Shown here piece after piece: positions 21,409-29,725 of a DNA stretch of 35,100 nucleotides. This stretch comes from a virus, in the IMG/VR virus record IMGVR_UViG_3300025889_000430, positions 1-35,100 of that record; one strand, 5' to 3'. Every line of letters begins with the position of its first letter. Positions within the stretch are counted from its first letter, which is position 1. A program made the position numbers and the translations under genes. The notes under the pieces were generated by a model. The model saw only the letters and a list, made by a program, of their open reading frames with translations. It was not told the DNA's origin and did not search any database.

Positions 21409-23463
21409 TTACTCAAGAACATAAGAGCGAAGCATATTGAACGTCACTACATCAGTAGTCGCGCTTGTCCAATATAGCCTGAAAATTAGATCAGAATCAT
21501 TGCTGTCTCTGATGGCTGTATCGTTCAGAGATGAAGTTTGCCCAACTTCATAAATGGAAGATGGCACATATTGAAACTCATATCGGGCGTTTGTGTTGTT
21601 TGGAATGTTTTTGATATTCAGCTTCAACCATCCTTCACGAACTCCAACGGCAGTAGGGATAGTGATCCCGCATAGCTTGGTCGATGCAGCACTCCCTTGC
21701 CCATGAAAATCTAGAGTTCCGCCAGCGTTTGCAGCGAACCTGATTCCAAGAATAATTTCCAACTCAAAAGTTGGAGAATAGAGAGTGTATGCAGGAATCC
21801 TGAATGGAATATAATCGCTGCCACCATATGCATTGTCTGCCAAGAGAATTTTAGAGGTAGTGGCAACTGTAAAGACATTGACAGGGACATTACCCTGCTC
21901 AAGCGAAATGCCATTATAGCTATGCAGAGCGCGCTGTCCGTAGCGTGAAATATATGGATTTACAGAGCCAGCGCGGGTGGTTGCATAAGGCTTGGCTTCC
22001 GAGAGAGAATAAAACGTAGTTGGATTACCAGCACCATTATCATCAGTGAAGATGCAGTTACCATTAAGATTGAAGTTAGCACCACCGATTGCCGTTGATG
22101 ACACACCATCAATAACAATAGGAACATCAGTTGGCTCACCAAGGGTATTTTTCTGTGTGTGGATACGAGCTAGCCATTCAGCACCAATATTCGAGGCATT
22201 AGTGCTGAATGTGCATCCTTGGACATAGCAGACAACAAATCGACCAGCCTTTACGCCTTCAGCACAATTGGTGAAGGTGATACCGCCGCCGACATTATTA
22301 CCGATATTTGCAGTGCCGTTATACTGGATGCCAATGCCGTAGATGTAGCACTTGTTGTAGATGCCATATCGGATCTTGAAGTAGCCGTGCCGCAACCACA
22401 GCCCAGTTTCTGTCGTATCGACATGGACATTCTCAATGAGCGTATTGCCATGCGCCCAGATGACGATTGCCCCATCAGCCCAGTTAGTGAACTTGATGTT
22501 TTTAATGTAGAGATTAACCAGAGCAGATGGATAGGCTGAACTGTCAATACGAAGCGCATAAACAGGTGCGCTGGTAGTTCCATCCCAAATTGTGGTTGGG
22601 ACTTCTGAACCAGATGTGTTTACATTTGCGCCAAAGACCTCAAGTTTATTCTTGAAGAATGGCAATTCATCAAGGGCAAGGCCATTATCGGTATAGCTTC
22701 CAGCTAGGAACTGAAGCCTCCAAGTACCATTGAGAGTTTCAGAACCCATCGCCTTTACAATGGCAAATGCCTTAGCGACCGTCAGAGGCTGACCTGAAGA
22801 AAGGCCATCATTGGTAGCCGATCCAGATGCTCCAACATACAAGATGCTGGTCTGAGTATCATCAGGCTCAGGGTAATAAAGATCAGTGCTACGCTTCACA
22901 GCGCCAGGGCCGAAATGCCTGATAGAATGAAAATCAGGGATGTTAGCAGTAGTGAGATACGTTCCTGTCGGCCAATACAGAAATGCTCCAGATGCAACGC
23001 AACTTGCGACCGCATCCTCTACAGCAGATTGATCGCTGGTGACTCCATCACCAACAGCGCCGAAATCCTGAACAGATACGGATTCCTGCAATTTGGACGT
23101 AACCGTCCTATCAACTGCTCCAGTGTCGCCCTGATTATAGATTATGCCTAGCGCATTAGGGCTGATGCCAGTTCCATCAGGGAAGCTGTAAACAAGCGTA
23201 TTCTTGTTATCCTTCACCGTTATGGAGAAGTTAGCAGCATCCACATAGACCTGAGCAGGAGTGCCATTCCGATAGATATAGCCGTCACTGGTCTTGAGAG
23301 GCTGGCTGGCTGGAATGGTCAGTGCAGCATCATAATAGACCGGAATCGGATTTGTGATCGGATCAAGATTGGCCGTGCCAATGTAGATGCTACCATTATC
23401 AAGAGGAAGCCCGCTTCGATCATAAAAGACCGGATAAGGAACTTGAACAGAAAGGGCGCTCAT
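21409..23463 (-). CDS. Tailspike with P22-type head-binding domain and beta-helix
   Basis: 684 residues. Residues 1-105 align with the P22 tailspike head-binding domain: VQVPYPVFYDRSGLPLDNGS, IYIGTANLDPITNPIPVYYD, QPLKTSDGYIYRNG, YSFPDGTG. From about 120, VSVQDFGAVGDGVTSDQSAV begins a pectate lyase-like right-handed beta-helix (NTLIENVHVDTTETGLWLRH). The C-terminal 150 residues are beta-rich. It binds, and probably cuts, a host surface polysaccharide such as O-antigen or capsule. It lies after the ejection proteins and before lysis genes. The body differs from P22, as expected for a host-range determinant. Confidence 0.9.
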   Translation of the reverse strand: MSALSVQVPYPVFYDRSGLPLDNGSIYIGTANLDPITNPIPVYYDAALTIPASQPLKTSDGYIYRNGTPAQVYVDAANFSITVKDNKNTLVYSFPDGTGISPNALGIIYNQGDTGAVDRTVTSKLQESVSVQDFGAVGDGVTSDQSAVEDAVASCVASGAFLYWPTGTYLTTANIPDFHSIRHFGPGAVKRSTDLYYPEPDDTQTSILYVGASGSATNDGLSSGQPLTVAKAFAIVKAMGSETLNGTWRLQFLAGSYTDNGLALDELPFFKNKLEVFGANVNTSGSEVPTTIWDGTTSAPVYALRIDSSAYPSALVNLYIKNIKFTNWADGAIVIWAHGNTLIENVHVDTTETGLWLRHGYFKIRYGIYNKCYIYGIGIQYNGTANIGNNVGGGITFTNCAEGVKAGRFVVCYVQGCTFSTNASNIGAEWLARIHTQKNTLGEPTDVPIVIDGVSSTAIGGANFNLNGNCIFTDDNGAGNPTTFYSLSEAKPYATTRAGSVNPYISRYGQRALHSYNGISLEQGNVPVNVFTVATTSKILLADNAYGGSDYIPFRIPAYTLYSPTFELEIILGIRFAANAGGTLDFHGQGSAASTKLCGITIPTAVGVREGWLKLNIKNIPNNTNARYEFQYVPSSIYEVGQTSSLNDTAIRDSNDSDLIFRLYWTSATTDVVTFNMLRSYVLE

Positions 23464-23518
23464 TGATTAGTCTCCTGCGCGCTTGTTATGCCTGAAATTT
23501 CTGTGCGGGGAAAGATCA

Positions 23519-26500
23519 TCACTGTGTTTCCACCATAATAGCCTGCGAGTCAGCCTGAGCAGGCTCGCCGCCAACTTGTTGAGTAGCGCCCACAGCCAGA
23601 GCGGAGCTAATCCACGCACGCCGAGCCTCCTGCGTATTGAGGCCAAGGCCACGAGCAAAGAGACCGAATGGCTTGCTGTTCGCCAGGCGATTGATGGCAC
23701 GGGTCATGTTGCCACCTCGTCCAGCCTCATTGACCAGATCACGATAGGCCGCAGAGCCGATCACTTCCGAGACACGATCAAGGTTTGATGCGCTGCCACG
23801 AGTTAAGCGCGCCAACGCTTGATCTAAGGCGAAGCCAGCGGCAGCGCCTGCTGGGCCACCAAGAAGAGCGCCAGTCCCAGTTGCAGCAGAACCAACGCCT
23901 CGCCTTGCAGCCGCATCCATCATCGCGCCAGTTAAGCTGCGAGCGTTGATTTCCTCAGCAGGGCCACCACGAGCGCGCCCAGTGCGAATAATTCTATTAT
24001 CTGCATCTGCAATGCCCTGCGACACAGCATAGAGATTATCGAGGAAGGTGCGCTGGGATTCAGTCATATTGCGCGCCAGCTCGCGATAGACTGGCTCGTT
24101 TTCACGAATGCCACGATAAATAGCATTGAACTGACGGAATCCGAATCCGCCATTCGGACCAGCAGCTCGTGCATTGGCAAGAATGCCAGAGAATGCCACA
24201 TCTGCGCGCATATCTTCTGGAATGGCTGCTATCAATCGGCGCAGATTGGTTGTGTCGCCACGAGCGCCTTGCGAGACAACAGACTGAATCTGCCTGCCAA
24301 TGCCTTTGTCAAGATCACGACCAAACAGATTGGTCATCTCATCGCGTGCAGCATACATGGCTTGGAAAATCTGATTGCTGGCAGCGAGATCGTCTGCCGC
24401 ATCCTGCCCAAGTTCACGAGCGACATGGGCAATGCGATCATCAGCCAGAGCATTGTAATAACGCTGGAGCGTGACACGTTCAGTGTCTGCCCACGGGCCA
24501 GTTCCTTTGTTGAGCGCATCGCCAATTTCACGCCGCAAACGATCCATGTAGGCATAGGTTGGCTGCTTAGGTGTTTCACCAATGCCAAGCGCCCGAAGGA
24601 GCCTGCGCTCCTGTGAAGTCATGGCCTGCGTGGCTTCCTCAATGCCGCCAAGATCATTGATGGTCTGAGCCAGCGCATCTTGCAGATTGGTCGCCTCAAC
24701 ACGGCTCTGCATATTGAGGTTGGCATTGACAGCCTCGCGCAGCTCATCGCCCTGACGCTGCAACGATTCCATATTATTGTTGAGGCGCGTGAACACTTCA
24801 TCAGATAGGCCAGCCAGATCACGGCTAGCACCCATCTCGGTGAGCGATTCTTCAACCTGCCGTGCGGAATTGGCGACCGTCTGCTGCCATCCAGCATCGG
24901 CTGCGCTGCCTGGCTGCGAGCGAGCAAGACCCGTCAGATTGCGAAGCTGCACATTGGCGCTGAATACATCAGCAGGCAGTTCAAGGCCGAGCGATTCCGC
25001 AGCCTGAACAATGGTCGGATCGGCCTCAACGGCTGCACGCAGTTCTTCACGCGCCGCACGGCTTCCAGGGCCACGGCCAGCAGCACGACGAGCCAGCGCA
25101 ACCATCTCTTCGCTGATGCCCTGCTGCTCTGCGGCGCTGGGAGCGCGAGGAGCGGGAGTTGGCGCTGCTGCACCAGCAGGAATGGGAGAGGTAGTAGGAG
25201 CAGCAGCGCCAACAGGGGGAACTTCAGGAGTGGGGGCAACGCCACCAGGAGGCACTTGAGCACCGCCACGAGGCGGAACAGGCGGACCAAATGCCTCTTG
25301 GACCAACTGTTCAACAGCTTCTCGCGGCGCACCGGTCTGCCCAGAGATGCGATCTATTACAGCGCGAACACCCGGTTCAATGAACCTGCTCGAAATTTGC
25401 TGTCCAGCCAACGTGCCAAGAGCGCCAGCGCCAGCGCCAAGCAGACGATCTTCATTGGCCTCGCCTGCGCCATAAGCTGCACCCTGCGCCACTTCGAGAG
25501 CGCCAAGGCCACGAGCGCCAAGACCAACTGCCTGAGCGCCACGCATGACAGGAATAGCCTGAAGGACCTGACCGCTTACTTCACCAGTGAACGATGCAAC
25601 AGGATAGCGTTCGCGCAAAGCCTCTTTGCCAGCCTGAACAGCCTCAGCGTCCATTCCCAACGCCCCAGCAATCTCGTCCAGGCCACCAGAAGTTAAGGCA
25701 TTGGCAGCACCGATGAAGTATGCGCCTGGGCTGGTCTCAGCAGCACGTCCGAGCACACTCTGTAAACCAGTGCGCCGACCGCTTGGGTCTGCGGCAATAC
25801 CACGCCCCTGCCGGCGAACCTCATCAAGCTCTGCCTGACTACCAAGCGGGATGGTGCGATTGTATTCAGCGGCGATTGCCTGCAGCTGCTCAAGTGTTGC
25901 CGTGCCCCATGCAGCTTGCAGCCTGCTTTGCAACTCACGATCTTCAGGTGTCATGAATGTCTCACCAAGACCGGACGCTTCAAGCGGGCGCTCTCGCTCT
26001 TGTTGAGCTTGCTCTTGATCTCTTCGAGCCTGAAAATATTCGTTAATCTGGTCTACATAGCGGCTGCCGATGTGCTCACCGATCACAAGGTTTGGATCAA
26101 TCCCGTATTCTGGGCTTTGCGCAAGTTGCCGATACTGATCACGAGCAGAGCGATAAGCGAGATTACGCTGCGTGATGATACCCAGAAGTTCACGCCGAAG
26201 CCCTTCACGAGCGGCGTCTGTAAAGCGACCGTCGCTCGCCCGCAGTTCTCGCAAAGCTGTCTGGACAGCTGCAGGAAGGCGAGCGTCAGTGCTTTGGATG
26301 TTGTCCATTTCACCTTGCTGAACTGCGCTGCCAGGGTCGATGGTTTTGGCGAAATAATAGACCAACGCGAGATCACCCGTGCCAGTCGGTGCAGTTCGGA
26401 GAGCAGCGGTAAAATTTGGAATAGCCTGCTCATAATCTTTAACAACAGGAAGGCCGCGAAATTCGGTTCTCAGCTCTCTAGCTGAACCACGAACTTCTTC

Positions 26501-26713
26501 GCGTGCCTGCCGCGCTTCGCCTTCTCGCGTAATTCCCAAGCGCTCTTGCTCAAGCCCAAGAGAAGTTTCCGCCCGCGCCTCACCGCGCTCTGCTCGCGCT
26601 TCTTGTGCTGCGGCTGGGTTGCGGACAACCACACCACGAGTTACCGGAACCGGCTGCGGCTGAGGTTCAGTAGGTGCATTGAGATGCCCGAAAGGATTTT
26701 GCTGATCAGCCAT
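23519..26713 (-). CDS. Large internal ejection protein (P22 gp16 position)
   Basis: 1064 residues. The first 100 are highly charged Ala/Arg/Glu helix (RAERGEARAETSLGLEQERL). Residues about 85-225 match a domain common in phage ejection proteins (FRGLPVVKDYEQAIPNFTAA, GTGDLALVYYFAKTIDPGSA, VQQGEMDN). A Pro/Ala-rich linker lies near residues 485-530, and a long helical C-terminal half follows, with glycine-rich hydrophobic stretches near 945-975 (AATGTGALLGGPAGAAAGFA) that might insert into membrane. By place, size and composition it is the counterpart of P22 gp16, the last ejected protein helping DNA cross the envelope. Its ATG overlaps the stop of the next upstream gene as TAATG. Confidence 0.85.
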   Translation of the reverse strand: MADQQNPFGHLNAPTEPQPQPVPVTRGVVVRNPAAAQEARAERGEARAETSLGLEQERLGITREGEARQAREEVRGSARELRTEFRGLPVVKDYEQAIPNFTAALRTAPTGTGDLALVYYFAKTIDPGSAVQQGEMDNIQSTDARLPAAVQTALRELRASDGRFTDAAREGLRRELLGIITQRNLAYRSARDQYRQLAQSPEYGIDPNLVIGEHIGSRYVDQINEYFQARRDQEQAQQERERPLEASGLGETFMTPEDRELQSRLQAAWGTATLEQLQAIAAEYNRTIPLGSQAELDEVRRQGRGIAADPSGRRTGLQSVLGRAAETSPGAYFIGAANALTSGGLDEIAGALGMDAEAVQAGKEALRERYPVASFTGEVSGQVLQAIPVMRGAQAVGLGARGLGALEVAQGAAYGAGEANEDRLLGAGAGALGTLAGQQISSRFIEPGVRAVIDRISGQTGAPREAVEQLVQEAFGPPVPPRGGAQVPPGGVAPTPEVPPVGAAAPTTSPIPAGAAAPTPAPRAPSAAEQQGISEEMVALARRAAGRGPGSRAAREELRAAVEADPTIVQAAESLGLELPADVFSANVQLRNLTGLARSQPGSAADAGWQQTVANSARQVEESLTEMGASRDLAGLSDEVFTRLNNNMESLQRQGDELREAVNANLNMQSRVEATNLQDALAQTINDLGGIEEATQAMTSQERRLLRALGIGETPKQPTYAYMDRLRREIGDALNKGTGPWADTERVTLQRYYNALADDRIAHVARELGQDAADDLAASNQIFQAMYAARDEMTNLFGRDLDKGIGRQIQSVVSQGARGDTTNLRRLIAAIPEDMRADVAFSGILANARAAGPNGGFGFRQFNAIYRGIRENEPVYRELARNMTESQRTFLDNLYAVSQGIADADNRIIRTGRARGGPAEEINARSLTGAMMDAAARRGVGSAATGTGALLGGPAGAAAGFALDQALARLTRGSASNLDRVSEVIGSAAYRDLVNEAGRGGNMTRAINRLANSKPFGLFARGLGLNTQEARRAWISSALAVGATQQVGGEPAQADSQAIMVETQ

Positions 26714-27645
26714 TACGGATTAACTCCCCATTCCCGCAGTTGGCGGAAAATCAATTCAACATTGGTGCCTTCCCGCGCTGCGCGATGGCCCCAGCTAATC
26801 AACTCTTCGTCGGTCATGTTGGGCCGTTCAGAACGCGGTCTAATTTGTGGTGCTCTTGCTACTGGAGGTTGTAGCGGAGAACCACTAGGTATTGATGTGT
26901 CACCCACAACCGCATTTACGTTGCCGTAAAGCCGTCGATACTCGGAGAACGGGCCACGGAAGATGCCTGTACCATCTGGCGTGGTCATTTCCACCATTGG
27001 ATCAGCACGACCTTCGGCATACTGACGCGCCAGATTGCGTCCTGTATCGCTGGCCGGATCAATACCCGCCGCAACCAAGTCCTTCTGGAACGTGGTTAAT
27101 TCTTGATCGCCGCCCAATGCTTGAGAAATAGTGCGGAACCGATCTGGGTCAGAGAACGCCAGCATAGTGCCGATCACTGTTCGGCCAGCGGCAGGATTGA
27201 TGCGCAACGCAGCAGCGGAATCACGCAACTGGCGTGCAACGTCTGTTTCGCCAGAGTTCTCAAAAGCCGTAGCGTTCTGCTCCAAAGCTGCAATAGCTTG
27301 TTCGGGATTGATTGAACCATCAAGTCCTGGGCGAAGCATCGCAAAAGCCTGCGATCCGACATTGAACAAGGCGTTTCTGCGCGCATCGTTGAACTGCTGC
27401 TGTTGCCCCAAGAGGACTTCAGCAAGATCAAGATTGGCGCGCACCTGCGCCATATAGTCCGCATAAGTCGCATCAGGGCCGAGGTTACCAAGCACTGTCT
27501 GCAACCTAGTTGCTCTTTCAGCTTCGCGCTGCTGCTGAGCGATTGCCTGCTCATTAGCGCGACCAGCTTGGCCGATCTGCATACCCTGAACGAACTGCTC
27601 CATCGGAGAAGCGATGTTCAGCGAGTAATTGTAAGGCTGCGGCAT
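26713..27645 (-). CDS. Internal ejection protein (P22 gp20 position)
   Basis: 310 residues, Ala/Gln/Arg-rich and mostly helical (GRANEQAIAQQQREAERATR, ANLDLAEVLLGQQQQFNDAR), with a Pro-rich break near 255-270 and a C-terminal helix (ELISWGHRAAREGTNVELIF). Such proteins are packed in the head and leave with the DNA. Identification rests on composition and position between gp7-like and gp16-like genes. Stop and start codons overlap neighbours as TAATG on both sides, suggesting that the three proteins are made in a fixed ratio. Confidence 0.8.
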   Translation of the reverse strand: MPQPYNYSLNIASPMEQFVQGMQIGQAGRANEQAIAQQQREAERATRLQTVLGNLGPDATYADYMAQVRANLDLAEVLLGQQQQFNDARRNALFNVGSQAFAMLRPGLDGSINPEQAIAALEQNATAFENSGETDVARQLRDSAAALRINPAAGRTVIGTMLAFSDPDRFRTISQALGGDQELTTFQKDLVAAGIDPASDTGRNLARQYAEGRADPMVEMTTPDGTGIFRGPFSEYRRLYGNVNAVVGDTSIPSGSPLQPPVARAPQIRPRSERPNMTDEELISWGHRAAREGTNVELIFRQLREWGVNP

Positions 27646-28283
27646 TAGGATAGCCCTTGACCAGTGCGACCGTATTGCAGGCCAGCAAATTGCGCCGGGA
27701 GCGAAAGCACATTACCCCAAGCCTGTCCCTGACCCAAAGCAGCGCCTGCACGAGCAGCACCAGCTTGGCCAAGTAGATCGGCAATGCTCGTGGCCGTCTG
27801 CATTCCCGTAGAGCCGACACCGGTAGCGGATTGCTGGCCGAGTGTAGTCAGACCACCCAAGCGACCGTATTGCTGTTCAAGGAACTGATTGAGCAGGGCT
27901 GGACGATACTGCGCCAGAGCGCCCTGCACATTGCCGCCACGCAATCCGCCAGTGGCCGAAGCCTGCTGGAGCATAGCCTGCTCGCCTTGACGAGCCAGCG
28001 CTTGGAAGATCGGGCTGGCCTCCTGCTGCGCCACATATTCAGCCTGTGCTTCTGGCCCTGAGAGACCAACTGCCGCCATCTGCTCCTGCAATGCGGGAAC
28101 ACCGACCTGCGTGTAAGGTTCAAGCAGTCGGCGCATTTCCTCGCGGGCTGCGCGCTGTTCAGCCGCACCGAGATCAGCAGCGGCGACCTGTGCCTGCCCA
28201 GCTTTCTTGGCGGCTTTGCTCTGAATAGCGCCGCCGATCAGCGAGGTTCCGCCAACGATTAGCCCGGTTACTGGATCAGGCAT
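27645..28283 (-). CDS. DNA transfer protein (P22 gp7-like)
   Basis: 212 residues starting MPDPVTGLIVGGTSLIGGAI, a glycine-rich hydrophobic N-terminus, then an Ala/Gln helix and the family block LLEPYTQVGVPALQEQMAAV, QASATGGLRGGNVQGALAQY, RPALLNQFLEQQYGRLGGLT. This block is characteristic of phage DNA-ejection proteins grouped with P22 gp7. It is ejected into the host before the genome. Its start overlaps the end of the 152-aa gene by 8 bases. Confidence 0.88.
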   Translation of the reverse strand: MPDPVTGLIVGGTSLIGGAIQSKAAKKAGQAQVAAADLGAAEQRAAREEMRRLLEPYTQVGVPALQEQMAAVGLSGPEAQAEYVAQQEASPIFQALARQGEQAMLQQASATGGLRGGNVQGALAQYRPALLNQFLEQQYGRLGGLTTLGQQSATGVGSTGMQTATSIADLLGQAGAARAGAALGQGQAWGNVLSLPAQFAGLQYGRTGQGLS

Positions 28284-28734
28284 GGTGCATTTCCTTCATA
28301 TATTCCTCAAGGCTTTCGCCATACATCTTGAGAACAGTGTGACCGATTTCCATTGCAATTTCTGCGCCATGCTCGATCTGCACGGCTGCAAGAACGAGGT
28401 CGTAATAACCAGCACGCCAGACAAAGCTGGTGGCGCAGGCTTCGCCATCCCGCTCCACTTCGTCGGAAGCCTTCCATTTGAACACAGCCACGCTCATCAG
28501 AGGCACGAGAATGTGCGCGTTCTGCTGATAGAAGCTGCTCGAAGGCAGGCCGATCAGAGCATTCCAGATCACAGCATCAAGATCGGCGCGATCAATATCA
28601 TCGCCATCCGCAACATCATCAAAGAGCTGGATAACATCCCAGAGCGCGATCAGCCAATCGGAGGCTTCATCCGAAAGACTGAGCGTGTCGGTGAAGTTCC
28701 GCCTAAGCCAGTATTTGGGCGCTTCTTGCGTCAT
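28276..28734 (-). CDS. Conserved phage protein before the ejection genes (152 aa)
   Basis: All-helical 152-residue protein with the blocks ASDWLIALWDVIQLFDDVAD, NALIGLPSSSFYQQNAHILV, SFVWRAGYYDLVLAAVQ and KMYGESLEEYMKEM. Similar proteins occur at this place in other P22-like and related podophages, without known function. In P22 the gene in this position is 14, a head protein that aids assembly of the ejection proteins; I see no clear similarity, so that parallel is only positional. The start lies behind AAGGGG. Confidence 0.75.
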   Translation of the reverse strand: MTQEAPKYWLRRNFTDTLSLSDEASDWLIALWDVIQLFDDVADGDDIDRADLDAVIWNALIGLPSSSFYQQNAHILVPLMSVAVFKWKASDEVERDGEACATSFVWRAGYYDLVLAAVQIEHGAEIAMEIGHTVLKMYGESLEEYMKEMHHA

Positions 28735-28753
28735 TCAAACCCCTTCACAGGTG

Positions 28754-28785
28754 AGCCACCGGCTGCTCAATGACGCTCGGTGGCT
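28754..28785 (-). repeat. Intergenic 8-bp inverted repeat hairpin
   Basis: AGCCACCG (28754-28761) and CGGTGGCT (28778-28785) are inverted around a 16-base loop, in the 65-base gap between the 133-aa and 152-aa genes. No U run follows on either strand. A partial terminator or mRNA stabilising hairpin within the late unit is possible. Confidence 0.45.
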
Positions 28786-28799
28786 GCACCCTATCATAA

Positions 28800-29201
28800 T
28801 CAATCTTCAAATTCAAACTCGCGCTCTTCCCATGCTTGGCAGGAGCGCAGATCATGACAGATGAACTCGAACTTGGTGCAATAGCCACGGAAGCCAGCTT
28901 CAACGTCCCAAGCATTCCAAGGGATCTTGTCCATCTTGGCCTGTGTCAGCGTGCCGTTGTCGTAGTATTCGCAGTTTGAGCAGCGACGACGACGCGCCTC
29001 AGTCTCATCGACCTGCATCGCCTTGCCCAGCGCAGCCCAATACTCAGGATTGGCACCGCGCTCGTTGGTCGGCTTTTCAGGGCCAAGCATCCAGTCATCA
29101 ATGACGGTCTGGGTGTTTTTCTTGTTCTGGGCAGCAGTGATAAACGGCTCGCTTTCACGAATACCGCCGAACCCTTCAATGATGACGACAGGCTTTTTCA
29201 C
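28800..29201 (-). CDS. Conserved cysteine-containing phage protein (133 aa)
   Basis: GTG start at 29201, overlapping the previous stop (GTGA). The second half holds C74 and C77 (RRCSNCEYYDNGT), C108, C115 and C121 in GYCTKFEFICHDLRSCQAWE. This arrangement, ending C-x(5-6)-C-x-x-W, is seen in many phage proteins of this place and suits a zinc or Fe-S site. The first 65 residues are charged and probably flexible. The gene sits among minor virion genes; function unknown. Confidence 0.75.
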   Translation of the reverse strand: MKKPVVIIEGFGGIRESEPFITAAQNKKNTQTVIDDWMLGPEKPTNERGANPEYWAALGKAMQVDETEARRRRCSNCEYYDNGTLTQAKMDKIPWNAWDVEAGFRGYCTKFEFICHDLRSCQAWEEREFEFED

Positions 29202-29536
29202 GTTGTAATCTCCCGACCAGAGGCACGAATGGTAAGCGATGCGGCAGCACTGGCAATCGTCGAGATCGACGAACCGGAATCAAGAACCTGCCCCACCAAT
29301 TCAGGGAATGTGTAAGTTTCGCCAGGGGCGATCATACGTGCATCTACAATCAGGTTGCTATCTGATGCGCTCCCAGCATTTCCTACAAGATTCACGCTCA
29401 AGCTCTGATTGCCAGTGCTAGTATTGGTAGCAGTGAACTTATCGATAATGCAGCGACAATCAGCCGCAATATATTGAGTTGTCTGCGTGGCTTCTGCCGT
29501 CTTGGCAGGGATGATGTTTTTAGATGTTATTTCCAT
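29198..29536 (-). CDS. Small beta-rich structural protein (112 aa)
   Basis: Starts MEITSKNIIPAKTAEATQTT; Thr/Ser/Ala-rich alternation (DKFTATNTSTGNQSLSVNLV, GETYTFPELVGQVLDSGSSI, SAAASLTIRASGREI) indicates a beta-sandwich. Proteins of this kind are common near phage tail genes and are regarded as minor virion or decoration proteins. No family name can be given with certainty. Confidence 0.7.
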   Translation of the reverse strand: MEITSKNIIPAKTAEATQTTQYIAADCRCIIDKFTATNTSTGNQSLSVNLVGNAGSASDSNLIVDARMIAPGETYTFPELVGQVLDSGSSISTIASAAASLTIRASGREITT

Positions 29537-29548
29537 TTTGCAAACACC

Positions 29549-29725
29549 TTAAGCTGCCATATTACCGCTAGTTAACAACGGCCATCCCATCGCATCGCAG
29601 TCACTGACCCGGTCGGGGTGATCCGCGACGTAGGTGGCTCGGTCGATGTATTCCTTGCTGGTGCCGTCTTCGTAGGTGACAACCAGCTTGGACTCGGCGG
29701 TGTTGAAGGTGATGGATTCGATCAT
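29549..29725 (-). CDS. Small protein directly after the fiber gene (58 aa)
   Basis: ATG 29723-29725 abuts the fiber stop without a gap (TAAATG). The product is MIESITFNTAESKLVVTYED followed by GTSKEYIDRATYVADHPDRV and a short end. It has an acidic N-terminal beta hairpin and DRATYVADHPDRVSDCDAMG, a pattern I have a vague sense of from small genes behind phage fibers. It shares the high GC of the 3' half of the fiber gene, so it probably came with it. A fiber chaperone is a possibility from position alone. Confidence 0.65.
   Translation of the reverse strand: MIESITFNTAESKLVVTYEDGTSKEYIDRATYVADHPDRVSDCDAMGWPLLTSGNMAA

Noticed and set aside
23519-26713. 1064-aa protein as a virion RNA polymerase or transglycosylase
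   Set aside because: I see neither polymerase motifs nor a lysozyme/SLT signature; composition and position fit an ejection protein.
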